Notes under the pieces: generated by a model
Told to the model about the DNA's origin: nothing
Database searches by the model: none
Seen by the model: the letters and a program-made list of their open reading frames with translations, nothing else
Program-made: the position numbers and the translations under genes
From: Candidatus Micropelagos thuwalensis
Lineage (GTDB): Bacteria > Pseudomonadota > Alphaproteobacteria > RS24
Direction: 5' to 3'
Length of the DNA stretch: 64,000 nt
Assembly (NCBI RefSeq): GCF_000469155.1
Contig: NZ_AWXE01000004.1
Span: 124,001-188,000, forward strand
Shown: in pieces, positions 33,376 to 42,599 of the stretch
How positions within the stretch are numbered: the first letter of the stretch is position 1
Layout: the number at the start of each line of letters is the position of its first letter

Positions 33376-34365
33376 CTAAACGCTGTGACTATCTAGACGT
33401 TTCGTCAGATTTACGGCCAACTGGCCTGCAACATCTCCCATTTCTCCCTCGAAAAATGGGTTTTCTTCAAGCCGAATATCAACAGACTCGGCAAGTTGGA
33501 CGGGTAAAACATCACCCGGCTTAATATGAATTAAATTGCTCAGAGCAATCTTAGGCTCAGCCAATAGAACATCCACAAGAAGCGGAATATCCAGAACGGC
33601 ACGTTCCAGCCTATCGCGCCATGTAACATCATCATCAATAATCTCTGACTGGATACGCGACCGCAATTGCGATGCAATCGGCTTGAGCGTCTGGAGCGGA
33701 TAAATAATCTGGAATGTTGCCGGGTCAATATTAGGAAGTTGTACGACAAAACTACAAATAATGACTGTATCGGTGCCGTCAACAAAAGAAGCAAATTGCG
33801 GGTTAACTTCGCGGGCTTGCTCCTTAAAAGTGACAGGCATCAAATCGCGCCAAGAGTTTTCAAGCACCTCATTCAAACCGCGCGACAATATTTCAATCAA
33901 ACGATCTTCAGTAGCGGTGAATTCAGCTTTTGCATTGACGGTTTTTGTCAGCGTGCCACCATAATATGAGTCGGTCAGTTTCGAGATGAAGCTCGGATCA
34001 AACACCATTAACATTGAGCCGCGTAATTCCTCAATGCGGACTGTTGTAAGGCTCATAAAATTATCGATCTCTGATGTGTATTCATCAAAAGTTTTCACTT
34101 CTGGTGGAAAAGAAGAAACACGCGGCTGGATGCGGAGCATTGGCAAGAAAACAGCACGCGAAAAACGTGCAAAACGTTCATTTATCATTCGAAGCGCATG
34201 ATAATCGCCCAGGACAGATAAATCGTCTGACCCAAAAGAAAAATGGCGCACGTCACTGCTCTCAGCAAGGTCAATACCAGCTCCACCTTGCGAGCTTGTA
34301 GAAGCTTCCAGCCCTTCTAGCAGGGCGTTTACTTCATCCGTTGAGAGTTTACGCGACGCAACCAT
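33376..34365 (-). CDS. fliM: Flagellar motor switch protein FliM
   Basis: A 329-residue FliM. The N-terminal LSTDEVNALLEGL is the CheY-P-binding element. The CheC-like middle domain (about residues 45-240) and a C-terminal SpoA domain (about 250-320, LDIPLLVDVLLAEPKIALSNL) follow. It links FliG to FliN in the rotor and receives the CheY signal; no che genes are in this window. Confidence 0.96.
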   Translation of the reverse strand: MVASRKLSTDEVNALLEGLEASTSSQGGAGIDLAESSDVRHFSFGSDDLSVLGDYHALRMINERFARFSRAVFLPMLRIQPRVSSFPPEVKTFDEYTSEIDNFMSLTTVRIEELRGSMLMVFDPSFISKLTDSYYGGTLTKTVNAKAEFTATEDRLIEILSRGLNEVLENSWRDLMPVTFKEQAREVNPQFASFVDGTDTVIICSFVVQLPNIDPATFQIIYPLQTLKPIASQLRSRIQSEIIDDDVTWRDRLERAVLDIPLLVDVLLAEPKIALSNLIHIKPGDVLPVQLAESVDIRLEENPFFEGEMGDVAGQLAVNLTKRLDSHSV

Positions 34366-34380
34366 TACAATACCTAATCC

Positions 34381-34998
34381 TTATTGCACCACAAAGGATG
34401 TAAAATGAACACCCTCAACGCCACCAAAGCCTTCAAGTTCTTCCAACTTGGCATTCATGGCATCACGAAGCTGGTCTAGCAGAGCTTGTCGACCTTCTTT
34501 ATCCTGCAGTTGCTCGGCTGAGTAATCGGAGAGAACGCTCAGCATTTCAGACCTGAGGGCAAGCTGATGCGAGTCGACATTTTCCATCACTGTTTCGTCA
34601 TATTGTGTTGAAACACCAATTCCGACCTGCAGGAATTTACGAGAGTTCTTCAAGTTCGTTGTCAATGTTCCGGTGAATTCGTAATAAGTTGTCTGGAAGA
34701 TTTCCACATCTGGAGAAATTTTAACAACCTTTTGCGGTGGACCTAACAACTCTCCATCTTCACCCACTTCCGCATCTGCAGCCGCCGCAGCTTCCGCTTC
34801 GGCCTTCGCCCGTGCAGCAGCTTCAGGGTCGGAACGTTCAATAATGCGTTCGATTTCCTCAGAAGGGTCAGCTGGCTGACCGCCAAAAACAAGAAAGCCA
34901 ATGCCCAAACCGATTAGGAGTAATAGCACCCCGCCACCAGCAAAAAGCAAAATCTTGACCAGGCCACCGCCTTGTTCTTCAGAATTTTCTTCAGACAT
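34381..34998 (-). CDS. fliL: Flagellar basal body-associated protein FliL
   Basis: A 205-residue FliL: a short cytoplasmic N-terminus, one membrane helix (about 12-33), an Ala/Glu-rich linker (RAKAEAEAAAAADAEVGEDG) and the periplasmic domain with YYEFTGTLTTNL, FLQVGIGVST and GVEGVHFTSFVVQ at the end. FliL rings surround stators and increase torque. The Ala/Glu linker is longer than usual. Confidence 0.92.
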   Translation of the reverse strand: MSEENSEEQGGGLVKILLFAGGGVLLLLIGLGIGFLVFGGQPADPSEEIERIIERSDPEAAARAKAEAEAAAAADAEVGEDGELLGPPQKVVKISPDVEIFQTTYYEFTGTLTTNLKNSRKFLQVGIGVSTQYDETVMENVDSHQLALRSEMLSVLSDYSAEQLQDKEGRQALLDQLRDAMNAKLEELEGFGGVEGVHFTSFVVQ

Positions 34999-35019
34999 AG
35001 TTTTATCCTCAACTCAACA

Positions 35020-36582
35020 TCAGGCGACGACATCAACGCCTGTTTTAACATGATCCGATGACCGGCTTTCTGCTCCGACCATTATATTTTCCTCGGATGA
35101 TTTGGCCAGCCCGTTTTGGGACGTAATGGCATTTCTTTCATCCTGTTGTTGTGACTGATTTTGTCGTTTACCAAAACCGGGAGCATCACCAAAACCAGAC
35201 GTAAAGGCAAGATGAGCACCTTTAAAACCGTTCCCATCCAGCATTTGCACCAAACGGGTCTCCGACTCCTGAAGCAGTGACACCACATGCTGATTATCGG
35301 CATGAATTTGTATATTCAATGATTGATTATTCATTGCAAGACGTAAATTTAGTTTGCCAAGATTTTTAGGCTTTAGAACTAAATCAATTTCTTGCTGACC
35401 ATCTCGGAGAGATTTTTCAATCCTTTCGGCGAGGTTCTTGGTCCATTTATCCTGCATCAAATCCAATTCGCCTTTGGCGGAAACCGCCCCACCCGTGGCC
35501 AGAAAGGCATTTTGCTGAGCCAAACTCCCCTGTCCGGAGCTACCCCCTGAAAAGCTTCCAGATGCATTCCCACCTGTTTGGCCTGAGAGGCCACTTGCTT
35601 GGGCAGAGGAACCGTCCCTCAAAACTGATCGCCCTTCATCAGTGGTTTCAATCTGACCAATCGAAGTCATTTGTGAGGCGGCTTGAAGCAACTGATTTTG
35701 CAACATCATCTGGCCCGACTGATTAGCTATCGGCGAAGTGCCGCGCATCAGCATATTTTGCAAATCGCCGACATCATTTTTTACGCCAGCTTTTTTTCCA
35801 TAAGCCTCAACTTCAAACTCGATATTATTCTTCATACCATCCATGACACGGCGAATAAGAATATCTGGATTTTCATCATCCGAAAATGCCGCCATATCTG
35901 AAGCAGAAAATGGTTTAAGAACATTTTCCTTAAGAAGAGTTTGAGGTTTATCGGGATGTATAGGCTTATCATTCAACGTCACATTACCGCCTAGCAATCC
36001 AGCAAAAGAAGATGGGGCAGAGCCTAATTGGTTACCTGAAAAATTATTCAGTCCATCATGGCTTAAAACCGGCACATTAAAAGTACCGGATAGGAGACCT
36101 GAAGAATGACCTTTGGGGGAGACCAAAACCTGTTGAAGACCACTTACTTTAACCCCGTCAGATTGTATGCCCTGTCCTGCAGTTGTAAGCGGGGCAATTA
36201 TATGAGCCAAACCAGCGAGTGGTTCCTCATTTTTGCCTGTCAAAGAAAGTTCCAACGTATCCAGATCGAGACCGAAAAGCGGTATCTTCTCAGAAATTTC
36301 AGATGATAAAAATTCTGTCTCGACATCTAAAATCTCTTCTGAGACTGTCTTCTCAACAAGACCTTTGACGCTGTTTAAATATCCCATACCCGTTAAAACG
36401 GAAAAACTATGCAAATCCTCTTCGGATAAATGCAAAATCTCACCGGCTTCACTCTCCGGGATTGAAAGTCCTGAAAAAAGCATTTCAAACAGCCCACCAG
36501 ACGACGAATGCACAGATTTCTGGGCATCACCGACAAGATTGTTTTCAGCCCCTACAGGGATTTTGGTGTCAATTTGAACCAC
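35020..36582 (-). CDS. fliK: Flagellar hook-length control protein FliK
   Basis: A 520-residue FliK. The large N-terminal ruler region is low in conserved motifs and rich in Ser, Gly and Gln (a Gly/Ser block near residues 335-352). The C-terminal switch domain (about 385-475) has DLVLKPKNLGKLNLRLAMNN and QESETRLVQMLDGNGF. It measures the hook and triggers FlhB switching. The start is a GTG at 36582 with ACGAGG six bases before it. Confidence 0.9.
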   Translation of the reverse strand: MVQIDTKIPVGAENNLVGDAQKSVHSSSGGLFEMLFSGLSIPESEAGEILHLSEEDLHSFSVLTGMGYLNSVKGLVEKTVSEEILDVETEFLSSEISEKIPLFGLDLDTLELSLTGKNEEPLAGLAHIIAPLTTAGQGIQSDGVKVSGLQQVLVSPKGHSSGLLSGTFNVPVLSHDGLNNFSGNQLGSAPSSFAGLLGGNVTLNDKPIHPDKPQTLLKENVLKPFSASDMAAFSDDENPDILIRRVMDGMKNNIEFEVEAYGKKAGVKNDVGDLQNMLMRGTSPIANQSGQMMLQNQLLQAASQMTSIGQIETTDEGRSVLRDGSSAQASGLSGQTGGNASGSFSGGSSGQGSLAQQNAFLATGGAVSAKGELDLMQDKWTKNLAERIEKSLRDGQQEIDLVLKPKNLGKLNLRLAMNNQSLNIQIHADNQHVVSLLQESETRLVQMLDGNGFKGAHLAFTSGFGDAPGFGKRQNQSQQQDERNAITSQNGLAKSSEENIMVGAESRSSDHVKTGVDVVA

Positions 36583-36634
36583 GAAAGCCTCGTCATTAGT
36601 TCTTCACGGAGCTTTGGTTGCAAAAATAATGCCA

Positions 36635-37054
36635 TTAAACGTTACGAATAATATTTCTTTTCGGTAAATCAGCTTCTCTTTTATTTTCTTTTTCAAGCAT
36701 GATTTCTCTCCGACGTGCGGACGCCTTATCCGAAGCTTTAGCATGACGCCGACGCGCCGCAGATAATTTTTCCTGTGCCGTGGTCGCTTCATTTTGCAAA
36801 AAATCACATTTATTTTGGATGGTAACGCGCTGCTCGAGGATTTTTTCGACAAACCAGTTACCAGACTTCAGCTCGTTTCCTGTTGTCGCTGCCGTATTCT
36901 TTGGGGTCTGCGCCAAAGCATCATCAATTTGCTGTTTCATCAATTCGCTGTTTTTCAGCTCTTCATGGAGAAGTTTTACATCGCGCGCTTTTTTTGTCAT
37001 CTCAATTTGTTCTTTGAGTGCCAACCTTTCAAAAGGATTTTTCTTACTTGGCAT
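36635..37054 (-). CDS. fliJ: Flagellar export chaperone FliJ-like protein
   Basis: A 139-residue, highly charged helical protein (PFERLALKEQIEMTKKARDV, later LSAARRRHAKASDKASARRRE) with the antiparallel coiled-coil shape of FliJ. Sequence identity to FliJ is weak by eye, but size and position directly behind fliI support the call. FliJ docks in the FliI hexamer and contacts FlhA. ATG 37054 shares its A with the fliI stop. Confidence 0.78.
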   Translation of the reverse strand: MPSKKNPFERLALKEQIEMTKKARDVKLLHEELKNSELMKQQIDDALAQTPKNTAATTGNELKSGNWFVEKILEQRVTIQNKCDFLQNEATTAQEKLSAARRRHAKASDKASARRREIMLEKENKREADLPKRNIIRNV

Positions 37055-38382
37055 CACATATTCCCGACGACATTAATTAAGGCCTGGCGGCTTTCCTCGA
37101 AATTAGCTTTCTCTGATGCGTTTTGACTGATGAGGCCCACAATATCTGGCCATAATTTGATCGCAACATCCAGCTCAGGGTCTTGTCCTTGCACATAGCC
37201 GCCCATTAAGAACAAATCTCTGTTTTCAGTATAAAGCGATACCAATCGTCTGAATTGCCGAGCGGCCTGCTGATGTTCATCATTAACCATATCATTCATG
37301 ACCCGACTGATTGAAGACGGAATATCCACTGCGGGGTAAATCCCTAGCTGGGCATTATCACGGGATAATAGAATGTGACCGTCAAGAATAGCGCGGGATG
37401 TATCTACTACTGGATCATTGGCATCATCGCCATCAGCCAGAACAGTATAGAAAGACGTAATTGACCCCTGCCCCGGCATACCGGTACCGGTTCGCTCAAT
37501 CAGTCGCGGTAAAAGCGAAATAACTGATGGCGGATAACCTTTTGAGGTAGGCTGCTCACCTAAAGCCAGGCCAATCTCTCTTTGGGCATGCGCAACACGC
37601 GTTAAGGAGTCCATAATGAGCAATACATCCTTGCCTTGATCACGGAAATATTCGGCAATCGCCGTCGCCCGGCATGCCCCCCGAATCCGAAGCAAAGGCG
37701 AATGGTTTGCGGGAACAGCTACAACAGTCGTGCGCTTACGGGTTTCATCGGTCATGACAGTTCTGACAAATTCGCCAACCTCTCGCCCACGTTCGCCAAT
37801 CAGACCGACAACAACAACATCTGCAGAAGTAAAGCGTGTCATCATGCCCAATAAAACAGATTTACCGACACCTGAACCAGCGATAATACCAAGACGCTGA
37901 CCACGCCCGACAGAAAGAAGACTGTTAATCGCGCGCACTCCAACATCCATCGGCCTATCAATTGCCGCACGGGATAATGGATTAAGTTTCTTACCCAGTA
38001 GTGGCCAACTATCGCTTAATACCGGATCAGGCAGATTATCAATCGGATTACCGAGCGCATCAAATACTCGCCCCATCAGAGCATTCCCTGCCATTAGGCT
38101 GTCGCCTTCATCGACCAGAGTGACCCGCGATCCGACCTTGATACGCGCTCCCAGCTCATGCAAAGACAAAATATTTTTGCTGTTTTCAAAACCGATAATT
38201 TCTGCAACAGCGTTTTCCCCGCCATCTGTTTCAACATGGCACAATGCGCCAATACCGGCTGGAAATCCGTCACAATAAATCATAGAGCCATCAAAACGGC
38301 TAACACGACCTGATAACATGACAGGTTTGCGTAGCGTAAGACTTTGCAAATCTTCGGACAGTATCGACATGAGCTTACTCAT
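37054..38382 (-). CDS. fliI: Flagellum-specific ATPase FliI
   Basis: A 442-residue export ATPase. P-loop IAGSGVGKSVLLGMM, GLIGERGREVGEFV, Walker B VLLIMDSLTRVAHAQREI and GEQPTSKGYPPSV are the FliI/InvC hallmarks. The start ATG 38382 (MSKLMSILSEDLQ) overlaps fliH by eight bases; an open frame extends eight codons further. It energises substrate unfolding with FliH and FliJ. Confidence 0.97.
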   Translation of the reverse strand: MSKLMSILSEDLQSLTLRKPVMLSGRVSRFDGSMIYCDGFPAGIGALCHVETDGGENAVAEIIGFENSKNILSLHELGARIKVGSRVTLVDEGDSLMAGNALMGRVFDALGNPIDNLPDPVLSDSWPLLGKKLNPLSRAAIDRPMDVGVRAINSLLSVGRGQRLGIIAGSGVGKSVLLGMMTRFTSADVVVVGLIGERGREVGEFVRTVMTDETRKRTTVVAVPANHSPLLRIRGACRATAIAEYFRDQGKDVLLIMDSLTRVAHAQREIGLALGEQPTSKGYPPSVISLLPRLIERTGTGMPGQGSITSFYTVLADGDDANDPVVDTSRAILDGHILLSRDNAQLGIYPAVDIPSSISRVMNDMVNDEHQQAARQFRRLVSLYTENRDLFLMGGYVQGQDPELDVAIKLWPDIVGLISQNASEKANFEESRQALINVVGNM

Positions 38383-39421
38383 CTGAGCTTGCCTCACCTG
38401 CATCATTATCTTGTTGGTCTTGTTCAGACTCTATATCGATTTGCGCCTCAACTTGGCTGGAATCATCATCCAGGAGTTTTTGGAGTGTTTCGCCTATTTC
38501 AACAAGCTTCTCTTCAGCTTTGGGTTCGGCCTCACTTGCTCGTAAACCAAGGCGCTCGGCTAATCTGTCTTCCAAACCGATATGCCCGATTTGAATCCGC
38601 AAATCTCCTGGCTGTAAGGTTGTGTCGATTTGGATAGAGGCTTTTTTGAGGCTATCCCGCGTAATTAACAAATGAGCAACAGATTGATAATCTGTGCCAT
38701 TGAGAAAGATAAGCGGGGTTTCCGTTACATGGCTCACCGTATCCAGAAGCTTTTCAATTTTTTCTGAAAACCCTTCTGGTGCAATGGCAATTTCATTCCC
38801 TGCACGCTCAGAAGCAAGTTCGGCAATCTTTTGACCCAGCAGATTCCGCAAATATCCGGCATCTAGTGTCTCGGAGTTTATCGTATTCGTTATAAGTTTT
38901 TCCAGCGCGGAAACCTGCGCGGACAAACGTTCTTCGGCCTCATTGCCCCCTTCGATCTTCCCTTCAACCATTCCTTCTGTCCGGCCTTCTTCTTTGCCAA
39001 GCTCTTTTCCTTCTGCTCGCCCTGCCGAAAGTCCTTCTTCATAACCACGAGATTTCCCATCCTCGAAAGCTTTATCCAAAGCCTCTTCATGCGTCATCTC
39101 CACTTCTTCAACCTCAACAGATGAGCTGTCCGCTACATTGGACAGACCTTCGTCATTGGAAGAGGTCGATGGATTGACCGAGGTCTCATTATTCTCAGCC
39201 GTTGCCTCTGTTGAGGCTTCTGCATCAGATGAAGCCGTATCCATTATTTCATCAGAAACTGCACGGGCAATTTCAATCAGATTACTTTTCTTAAAATCCC
39301 CTCGCTGTTTTCGTGGGGCGTTTTCATTAGGATGAAACCCCGCATCACGCGTCTGCTTTAGCAACCGCTCAATCTCTTGAGGTGCTAAGGGAGCTAGATC
39401 TTGTTCAAAAAGTTCACTCAT
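38375..39421 (-). CDS. fliH: Flagellar assembly protein FliH with long GxxxG array
   Basis: A 348-residue FliH, longer than most (220-280). Residues 1-55 carry APLAPQEIERLLKQTRDAGF, and a Ser/Glu-rich acidic stretch runs to about 118. Ten consecutive tetrads led by Gly occupy 122-161 (GKSR, GYEE, GLSA, GRAE, GKEL and so on). The C-terminal domain (about 165-300) has the FliI/FliN-regulating fold with DYQSVAHLLITRDSL and RIQIGHIGLEDRLAERL, and an acidic tail ends the protein. ATG 39421 is chosen over TTG 39424. It inhibits and positions FliI. Confidence 0.9.
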   Translation of the reverse strand: MSELFEQDLAPLAPQEIERLLKQTRDAGFHPNENAPRKQRGDFKKSNLIEIARAVSDEIMDTASSDAEASTEATAENNETSVNPSTSSNDEGLSNVADSSSVEVEEVEMTHEEALDKAFEDGKSRGYEEGLSAGRAEGKELGKEEGRTEGMVEGKIEGGNEAEERLSAQVSALEKLITNTINSETLDAGYLRNLLGQKIAELASERAGNEIAIAPEGFSEKIEKLLDTVSHVTETPLIFLNGTDYQSVAHLLITRDSLKKASIQIDTTLQPGDLRIQIGHIGLEDRLAERLGLRASEAEPKAEEKLVEIGETLQKLLDDDSSQVEAQIDIESEQDQQDNDAGEASSDE

Positions 39422-39459
39422 CAAAAAACTCAGTCAGATATATTTACCAACAGCTTGAA

Positions 39460-40500
39460 TTAAACAAAATCATCTCCGCCACGGCCAGCAAGGACAATGG
39501 TTCCTTCATCAGAAAGTCGTCTCGCGACAGCGATTATTTGTTTTTGGGCTTCTTGCACTTCCGCCAATCTCACAGGGCCAAGCGCTTCCATCTCGTCCAT
39601 AATATTTGCGGCCGCCCGACTGGACATGCATGAAAACAGCTTATCTCTCAAGGCTTCATCCGCGCCTTTAAGTGCTAATACAATAAGTTCCGTCTCAACA
39701 TTACGCAGTAAGGTCTGAAGTGACTTATCATCGGACAGGATTAGCGTTTCAAATACAAACATGCTTTCCTGAATGGACTGCATCAGAATCTTATCATCCT
39801 TACCAATATGTTTCATAATACGGGCTTCCATATTCTGATTGGTGAAGTTCATAATTTTTGCTGCTGCTTTCACTCCTCCCACCTGCGAAGCCCGTAAAGT
39901 CGTATTAGCCTTAAACTTTCTCTGCATAACATCTTCAAGTTCACTCAACGCGTCCGGTTGAACCGTTTCAAGCGTTGCAATACGGCGGATAATTTCTGGC
40001 TGAAGATCATCCGGCAAAAGATTGAGCACATCTGCACCCATAGAGAAATCAAGATAAGAAATTATCAACGCAATAATCTGAGGATGCTCATCAACAATAA
40101 GTTCAGAGATCGCACGTGCATCCATCCAATCTAAAATTTCTATCGGACGATCGCTACTAGATGGGGTGATCCGGCTCAATACAGATTGCGCCTTATCTTC
40201 ACCTAACGCTTTCATCAACACATTTCGAATATAATTACCTGCACCCAAACCAAGACTGGTCTGCTCTTTGATAATGTCAAGAAACTCGTCGAGCACTTTA
40301 TTCACAGTATCTTGGTCAAGCCCTTGAACAGAATACATGGCACTTCCAAGATGCTGAACTTCTTTTGGCCCAAGATTTTTCAGGATTTCGGATGCCTCTT
40401 CCTCTCCTAAAAGCATCATCAGAATTGCAGATTTCTGAGTTCCTGTGAGCTGTGAATAAATGTCATCAGCATCAATTTCTGTTTGCGCAATTTCTGACAT
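39460..40500 (-). CDS. fliG: Flagellar motor switch protein FliG
   Basis: A 346-residue FliG. N-terminal FliF-binding domain with TGTQKSAILMMLLGEEEAS, a middle domain with EHPQIIALIISYLD (the EHPQ motif), and the C-terminal torque helix domain FVFETLILSDDKSLQTLLRNV with the charged residues facing MotA. A short tail GRGGDDFV follows. The start is ATG 40500 behind AAGGAG. Confidence 0.97.
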   Translation of the reverse strand: MSEIAQTEIDADDIYSQLTGTQKSAILMMLLGEEEASEILKNLGPKEVQHLGSAMYSVQGLDQDTVNKVLDEFLDIIKEQTSLGLGAGNYIRNVLMKALGEDKAQSVLSRITPSSSDRPIEILDWMDARAISELIVDEHPQIIALIISYLDFSMGADVLNLLPDDLQPEIIRRIATLETVQPDALSELEDVMQRKFKANTTLRASQVGGVKAAAKIMNFTNQNMEARIMKHIGKDDKILMQSIQESMFVFETLILSDDKSLQTLLRNVETELIVLALKGADEALRDKLFSCMSSRAAANIMDEMEALGPVRLAEVQEAQKQIIAVARRLSDEGTIVLAGRGGDDFV

Positions 40501-40531
40501 AATTTTCACTCCTTATTTCATGCGGCCAATC

Positions 40532-42253
40532 TTATAGATTATCCATATCTTCGCGCATCATGTTCTTGAATACATTGGACACGCGCCCAGCTTCATCAGA
40601 AACAATCATTCGAATAACAGCTACCTTGTCATCATAGGTGTTGGCTGTATCCAGCATTTCAGCAGAGACTGCCGCTTTTTTGGGCTTAAGCTTAGCTTTG
40701 ATGTCTTCTAAACTTTCACCCTCACCAACTTCTACAGTATCTATATCCAAATCCTCATCGCCAACTGACGCAGCCATTCCAGGTGGTACAGCACCAACCG
40801 GCACCAAAATTCTGGACAGAAGTGGGCGCATCACACCAAGAGCAACAATAGATAGTATTAATATTGTTGTAATTTGACGTGAAACCTCCTCAAACCAAGA
40901 TTTTTCATACCATGGTACAGCAGCAGCCATCAATGTATCAACAAACTCAGCACTTTTGACAGTCACACTGTCACCGCGTTCTTCGTCAAAACCAATGGAG
41001 TCCTTGACCAGTGTTTCAATCCGCTCAATCTCTTCCTGAGAAAGTGGTTGCCTGACTTCCAAATTGGTTTCTTGGTCAACTACCATCTTATCACTAACAA
41101 GAACTGAGGCAAAAAGACGGTCAATCTGCACACGCGGACTCTGGGTTGTTGAAACCGTACGGCTAACTTCAAAGTTACGTACTTCACTGGAAGAACGTGT
41201 TTGCAATTGTCCACCAGCTCCATCAGGACCTTGGCCCTCTTCAATTTCAAGCTCGGCTTTGGTTGGAGGTGTATTGGTTACTGCACCCGGAATACCTTTA
41301 GCAGTCAAATCTGCAGTCTGATCGAGAGTTTTCTGTTCACTCCGCAAAGCATTACCATTTGGGTCAACAATTTCTTCAGTTCTATCTATTCTGGTAAAAT
41401 CAAAGTCAATGTTAATTTGTGCGTTAACATTTCCGGCACCCACAATTGGTGTCAAAATTGAGACAACTCGGTTACGGTAGATGCCTTCAAGGCGCATCTT
41501 ATACTCAAGTTGAGAGTCAGACAGAATTGAATCCGGGTCATCTGCCGTACGTGACAAAAGAGCCCCATTCTGATCAATAACAGTCACATTTTCTTTGTTA
41601 AGCCCAGGTACTGATGATGAAACAAGATGAATAATAGCTTCAACTTGAGTTCTTCCAAGTGAGCGCCCATTAGCAAGTTGCAAAAAAACTGATGCTGTAG
41701 GGTCTGGATTACTTCTTACAAAAACAGATTTTTCAGGCAATGCTAAATGGACACGGGCAGCCAAAACAGTATCAATTTCACTGATAGAACGCGCTAATTC
41801 TAGTTCCTGCGCTTGTTTAATATGCATACTTTCTACGGAACGGCTTGTGCCCATTGGCATGTCATTCAAACCAGAATATCCTTCTGGCACTGAGGCAGGG
41901 AGGCCTTGTGCAGCAAGCATGATACGGGAATTGTGATAATCTGAAGTCGGCACCAAAACTTCGCCAGTTGTCGGGTCTAAAATCACGTCCACTCCAGCAT
42001 TTTTCAAAGCTTCAACTACTCGCATTTTTTCGGCTTCTGGCAAGGAGCTATATAGTGTCGTACGTGCAGGCTTCTGGAGCATCAAATAAGCCATCAAGCC
42101 CACAAAACAAACTATAACCGCCATTAGTGTCGGTAAGGATCTTTGCACACTCGGTTCATTGAAAAAATTTTGAGCTTTAGCAAGCAATTGCTTGACCTGC
42201 CCTTGTGACGAATCAACGTTTGTTTGAACGGATGTGATTGTTGTCTCTGACAT
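40532..42253 (-). CDS. fliF: Flagellar MS-ring protein FliF
   Basis: A 573-residue FliF with two membrane helices (about 42-60 and 455-478). The RBM1/RBM2 part has GVDVILDPTTGEVLVP, QAQELELARSISEIDTVLAARVHLALPE and GLNKENVTVIDQNG; the C-terminal FliG-binding segment is VIRMIVSDEAGRVSNVFKNMM. It forms the MS ring that houses the export gate. Located between fliE and fliG as usual. Confidence 0.97.
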   Translation of the reverse strand: MSETTITSVQTNVDSSQGQVKQLLAKAQNFFNEPSVQRSLPTLMAVIVCFVGLMAYLMLQKPARTTLYSSLPEAEKMRVVEALKNAGVDVILDPTTGEVLVPTSDYHNSRIMLAAQGLPASVPEGYSGLNDMPMGTSRSVESMHIKQAQELELARSISEIDTVLAARVHLALPEKSVFVRSNPDPTASVFLQLANGRSLGRTQVEAIIHLVSSSVPGLNKENVTVIDQNGALLSRTADDPDSILSDSQLEYKMRLEGIYRNRVVSILTPIVGAGNVNAQINIDFDFTRIDRTEEIVDPNGNALRSEQKTLDQTADLTAKGIPGAVTNTPPTKAELEIEEGQGPDGAGGQLQTRSSSEVRNFEVSRTVSTTQSPRVQIDRLFASVLVSDKMVVDQETNLEVRQPLSQEEIERIETLVKDSIGFDEERGDSVTVKSAEFVDTLMAAAVPWYEKSWFEEVSRQITTILILSIVALGVMRPLLSRILVPVGAVPPGMAASVGDEDLDIDTVEVGEGESLEDIKAKLKPKKAAVSAEMLDTANTYDDKVAVIRMIVSDEAGRVSNVFKNMMREDMDNL

Positions 42254-42278
42254 AACTTTCCCCTAACGAAACCCCAGT

Positions 42279-42590
42279 TTAAACTGGCATGTTCATAATA
42301 TCCTTATATGCACTTAAAACCTTATTACGAACATTGAGGGTCATTTGAAAACCCAAAGAGGATACCTGTTGCGTAACCATGACTTTAGCCAGGTCTGTTT
42401 CCTCACCAAGCTCATATGCTTTCGTAATATCTCCACTAATATTTTGTGCCTCAGCAACATCCTTAATTGCATCTCCGACACGGCTTACAAATGAAGGTGC
42501 ATTATCATCTGTATTTAGTGACTGACTGGTGCGCTCCAGAACTTTTTGATGAAGCGACGAAGATGAACCAACTGACTTTACCTCTATCAT
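42279..42590 (-). CDS. fliE: Flagellar hook-basal body protein FliE
   Basis: A 103-residue FliE, which joins the MS ring/export gate to the rod. Matching blocks are the middle VGDAIKDVAEAQNISGDITKAYELGE and the C-terminal VMVTQQVSSLGFQMTLNVRNKVLSAYKDIMNMPV. It follows the FleT-like regulator gene by nine bases. Confidence 0.94.
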   Translation of the reverse strand: MIEVKSVGSSSSLHQKVLERTSQSLNTDDNAPSFVSRVGDAIKDVAEAQNISGDITKAYELGEETDLAKVMVTQQVSSLGFQMTLNVRNKVLSAYKDIMNMPV

Positions 42591-42599
42591 TATTCTCTC

